NCBI GenBank assembly: GCA_027307295.1
Contig: DAHUXF010000120.1
Location: 1-7,878, forward strand
Direction of reading: 5' to 3'
From: Acidobacteriaceae bacterium
Lineage (GTDB): Bacteria > Acidobacteriota > Terriglobia > Terriglobales > Acidobacteriaceae
DNA: 7,878 nucleotides
A program made the position numbers and the translations under genes. Positions 6,207 through 7,878 of this stretch are shown here, one piece after another; positions within the stretch are counted from its first letter, which is position 1, and each line of letters opens with the position of its first letter. The notes below the pieces were generated by a model. That model was not told where the DNA came from. It worked only from the letters and a program-made list of their open reading frames with translations, and did not search any database.

Positions 6207-6626
6207 CTAGGCCGTAATCACTCCGCGCGGCTTAACATTCTTGCGGATAAACTCAGCAATCTCATCCATGGGCGTACCGGGATTAAAAATCCCGCTCACG
6301 CCGGATTTCTTGAGCCCGTCAAAATCCTGTTCCGGAATAATTCCGCCGATCAGGAAGAGCACATCTTCCATCTTGTTGTGCCGGAGCAGTTCTGAAACGC
6401 GGGGAACAATGGCATTGTGCGCCCCGGAGAGAATGGAAAGGCCAATCACATCCACGTCTTCCTGCAACGCTGAGTTCACAATCATCTCCGGAGTCTGGCG
6501 CAGACCGGTATAAATTACTTCCATCCCGGCATCGCGGAGGGCACGGGCAATTACCTTGGCGCCACGATCATGACCATCCAGACCGGGCTTGGCAACAAGA
6601 ACACGGATTTTACGTTCAGACGGCAT
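6207..6626 (-). CDS. Stand-alone cobalamin-binding subunit of methylmalonyl-CoA-mutase type
   Basis: This 139-residue protein is a complete B12-binding domain of the methylmalonyl-CoA mutase C-terminal type. The base-off/His-on signature is intact: KPGLDGHDRG with D17, H19 (the lower cobalt ligand) and G22, then GLSILSGAH (62-70) containing the conserved S-x-L, and LIGGIIPEQD with the GG pair at 94-95. The size equals the separately encoded small subunit found in archaea and many bacteria, where the catalytic (beta/alpha)8 chain is a different gene. It would carry adenosylcobalamin for carbon-skeleton rearrangement, most often methylmalonyl-CoA to succinyl-CoA; related mutases such as isobutyryl- or ethylmalonyl-CoA mutase cannot be excluded. 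No large subunit or MeaB-type chaperone gene is in the window. The ATG is supported by the normal family start; the Shine-Dalgarno sequence is weak. It is convergent with pdxS. Confidence 0.93.
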   Translation of the reverse strand: MPSERKIRVLVAKPGLDGHDRGAKVIARALRDAGMEVIYTGLRQTPEMIVNSALQEDVDVIGLSILSGAHNAIVPRVSELLRHNKMEDVLFLIGGIIPEQDFDGLKKSGVSGIFNPGTPMDEIAEFIRKNVKPRGVITA

Positions 6627-6654
6627 CTGCTTGTGATTCTATCAAATGCTACGT

Positions 6655-6681
6655 ATTCCGAAAGCAGCGAAAAATCCCTAT
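6655..6681 (-). repeat. Diverged copy of dispersed repeat family A
   Basis: Read on the minus strand this is ATAGGGATTTTTCGCTGC then TTTCGGAAT, matching both ends and part of the middle of the tandem units at 311-382 but shortened by about five bases. It lies about 30 bases upstream of the cobalamin-binding subunit start, so it would be in that gene's leader. Confidence 0.5.
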
Positions 6682-6731
6682 CGCCTGAATAATCTAATCG
6701 ATAAGGGCATCAAAGCAATGAAATAGTGATA

Positions 6732-7014
6732 TCACGTTATCCAGAAGACTTCGTCTTTCCATCGAAGTCCTTGGAGACTGTAATAAGACCTTCTGCCTTC
6801 ACTTCTGTACACTATCCGGTCGTCCGGGGCTTCAAAATGGATAACCGTTGTTTCATTGTCTTTGCATTTCGTTATCCAAGGAGCGATATGAACGGGCAGA
6901 GAATTGTCCACCTACAGTGTAGCCATTGAACGGTGTCCAATTTCTTATTTCGTAAGGGCTGTCCAGTATGCGTATTACGTCCTGCCACCATTCCTCGAAC
7001 TGCCTCACATGCCA
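6732..7014 (-). pseudogene. Frameshifted remnant of an unrecognised gene
   Basis: Two minus-strand frames look like consecutive parts of one protein. From 7014 down to the TGA at 6853-6855 the frame gives WHVRQFEEWWQDVIRILDSP, then YEIRNWTPFNGYTVGGQFSA and RSYRSLDNEMQRQ. From 6911 down to the TGA at 6732-6734 a second frame gives PWITKCKDNETTVIHFEAPD, then DRIVYRSEGRRSYYSLQGLR and WKDEVFWIT. Both are rich in Trp, Tyr, Asp and Glu and read like a folded cytosolic protein. They overlap between about 6855 and 6911, where a frameshift must have occurred. The upstream end has no clear ATG and abuts a family A repeat; a GTG at 7006-7008 is the nearest possible start. An intact gene of about 90-100 codons would have resulted. 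I do not recognise the family. A pair of tiny genes is less likely, because neither frame has a ribosome binding site. Confidence 0.45.
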
Positions 7015-7028
7015 CCTTCTTGATACAG

Positions 7029-7054
7029 TAGGGATCCCTCACTTCGTTCGGGAT
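7029..7054 (+). repeat. Family A repeat overlapping the 3' end of the glycosylase gene
   Basis: TAGGGATCCCTCACTTCG followed by TTCGGGAT is a shorter relative of the units at 311-382, in the opposite orientation. Its minus strand encodes the TGA stop (7039-7041) and last four residues (SRTK) of the DNA glycosylase. ATCCC and GGGAT at 7034-7054 could pair and are followed on the plus strand by six T residues, so the element could also stop plus-strand transcripts. Repeats with this GGGATCCCTCACTTCGTTCG core recur in acidobacterial genomes in my general knowledge, which is part of the reason for the taxonomic guess. Confidence 0.6.
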
Positions 7055-7689
7055 TTTTTACTCCGTGTCTCGGCGATGGGTTTGTTTTTTGTAGGCGGTT
7101 TCAGCTCCAGACTTCGCCACAGATACCATGCCGCGAAACTGCAATACGGATGCCAGTCCCTGGCAATCTGCTCCACCTGCCTGGGAGTGGGTATCTTGCG
7201 TTTCCGGTAAGCGCGCTGGATCGCCATTCGTACACCCAGGTCGCCCACCGGCAGAACATTAGGGCGGCGCAGGGAGAACAGCAGGAACATGTGCGCCGTC
7301 CAGACGCCAACGCCCTTGATGTCGGTAAGGACTTCGATCACTTCATCGTCAGACATGGCTGGTAAGCGGGTAAAATCCAGTTTGCCGCTGAGAGCGTGCT
7401 CCGCGAGATCGCGAATGTAACCCAGCTTCTGGCGTGAGAGTCCGGCGCGCCGCATCTCGCCGACGCTGAGTGCCTGTATGCTTTCCGGACTCAACGGGCC
7501 GCCGGCAGCCTGCTCCAGACGGCCATAGATGGTCAATGCCGCTTTGGTGCTCAACTGCTGGAAGACGATGGCGCGGGCCAGCATCTCAAACGTTGGCTCA
7601 CGATATGTAATTTTGCACGGCCCCACGCGGGCGATAATAGAAGCAAGCGTGGTATCCGCTTTTTTCAGGTGGTCAACAGCTTTTTTCAT
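7039..7689 (-). CDS. AlkA-type DNA-3-methyladenine glycosylase (HhH-GPD family)
   Basis: This 216-residue protein belongs to the helix-hairpin-helix-GPD base-excision glycosylases, closest in layout to the short bacterial AlkA / yeast MAG type that removes alkylated purines. FEMLARAIVFQQLSTKAA (34-51) is the family's conserved N-terminal helix. The helix-hairpin-helix is LTDIKGVGVWTAHMFLLFSL (121-140), followed by the Gly/Pro loop and catalytic aspartate in LPVGDLGVRMAI (D150). W172 and the YLWRSLE segment (about 187-193) are the usual C-terminal helix. No four-cysteine iron-sulfur loop is present, which argues against EndoIII and MutY. The last residues are a lysine-rich tail (KKSRTK) whose final codons and stop come from a dispersed repeat. 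The ATG agrees with the normal family start but has no Shine-Dalgarno sequence, and it overlaps the ATG of the divergent right-hand frame. Confidence 0.94.
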   Translation of the reverse strand: MKKAVDHLKKADTTLASIIARVGPCKITYREPTFEMLARAIVFQQLSTKAALTIYGRLEQAAGGPLSPESIQALSVGEMRRAGLSRQKLGYIRDLAEHALSGKLDFTRLPAMSDDEVIEVLTDIKGVGVWTAHMFLLFSLRRPNVLPVGDLGVRMAIQRAYRKRKIPTPRQVEQIARDWHPYCSFAAWYLWRSLELKPPTKNKPIAETRSKKSRTK

Positions 7690-7878
7690 GGATGACGCTG
7701 ATTTTAACCCAGGCAGGCCAACACTGGTGACAACAGACCGGGGATTTAATTTCCGCCAGGCCTTTACCAGACAATGGCGCGAAAGCGTGCTCTACCTTGG
7801 ACGATGGGGCGCGTTCATGGAGCTGGCGCTGGCCTTCTGGCGGTCAGCCGTTGAGTTGCTGCCGTCTCGCCGCCGCGC
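7688..7878 (+). CDS. Start of an unrecognised gene, cut by the right edge
   Basis: A plus-strand frame is open from an ATG at 7688 to the window end, giving 63 full codons. The other two plus frames and all three minus frames are closed in this stretch, and codon use (GC-rich third positions toward the end) looks like real coding. The peptide has a polar start, then FRQAFTRQWRESVLYLGRWG and a hydrophobic stretch AFMELALAFWRSAVELLP, which could be a membrane-embedded or amphipathic helix. I do not recognise a family. The first ATG has no Shine-Dalgarno sequence and overlaps the start codon of the divergent glycosylase, so the true start may be downstream, for example the GTG at about 7730 or the ATG at about 7817. 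Confidence 0.5.
   Translation, partial: MDDADFNPGRPTLVTTDRGFNFRQAFTRQWRESVLYLGRWGAFMELALAFWRSAVELLPSRRR

Noticed and set aside
6732..6911. Programmed frameshifting joining the two overlapping minus-strand frames
   Set aside because: No slippery heptamer with a downstream structure was seen, and neither frame has a convincing start. Simple decay or a sequence error explains it better.
6726..6929. 67-codon plus-strand frame starting MISRYPEDF
   Set aside because: The opposite strand in the same region reads much more like real protein, so this is probably its antisense shadow.
1..7689. A coordinated DNA-repair island (MutL, Nudix, AlkA-type glycosylase)
   Set aside because: The three genes are kilobases apart, separated by unrelated genes on both strands, and are common housekeeping genes. 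Shared regulation is not visible.

Overview
This window looks like ordinary chromosome from a soil-type bacterium of moderately high GC, most likely Acidobacteriota (Terriglobia-like). That placement is an inference from gene content and the style of the intergenic repeats; there is no rRNA or other taxonomic marker. I see no prophage, CRISPR array, tRNA, rRNA or insertion sequence.

Layout, left to right. Bases 1-300 (minus) hold the first 100 codons of mutL, cut by the window edge. Bases 301-577 are a repeat-filled gap with two tandem copies of a short dispersed repeat (family A) and an inverted pair of a second repeat (family B) around a 14-bp perfect palindrome. Bases 578-3993 (minus) carry a translationally coupled pair of exported TldD/PmbA-type proteins. 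The upstream member keeps the zinc site (HEVVGH plus a C-terminal Cys). The downstream member has lost every ligand and looks like a pseudoenzyme partner. Bases 3994-4485 hold a family B remnant and the frameshifted, truncated remains of a metallo-beta-lactamase-fold hydrolase. A Nudix hydrolase (4486-4974, minus) follows. It is divergent from pdxS (5236-6153, plus), the PLP synthase subunit, with a strong hairpin between them. A stand-alone cobalamin-binding small subunit of a methylmalonyl-CoA-mutase-type enzyme (6207-6626, minus) is convergent with pdxS. Bases 6627-7028 contain another family A repeat and a frameshifted gene remnant of unknown family. An AlkA-type DNA glycosylase (7039-7689, minus) follows, and its start codon overlaps that of a divergent, unrecognised gene running off the right edge.

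Three genes concern DNA or nucleotide-pool integrity (MutL, a MutT-like Nudix protein, AlkA-type glycosylase), but they are not in one operon and I see no coordinated system. The only clear operon is the TldD-like pair. The most interesting features are that pair and the dispersed repeats, which supply the stop codons of two genes and sit directly upstream of mutL. The gaps appear to be decay zones where repeats and dead genes accumulate.
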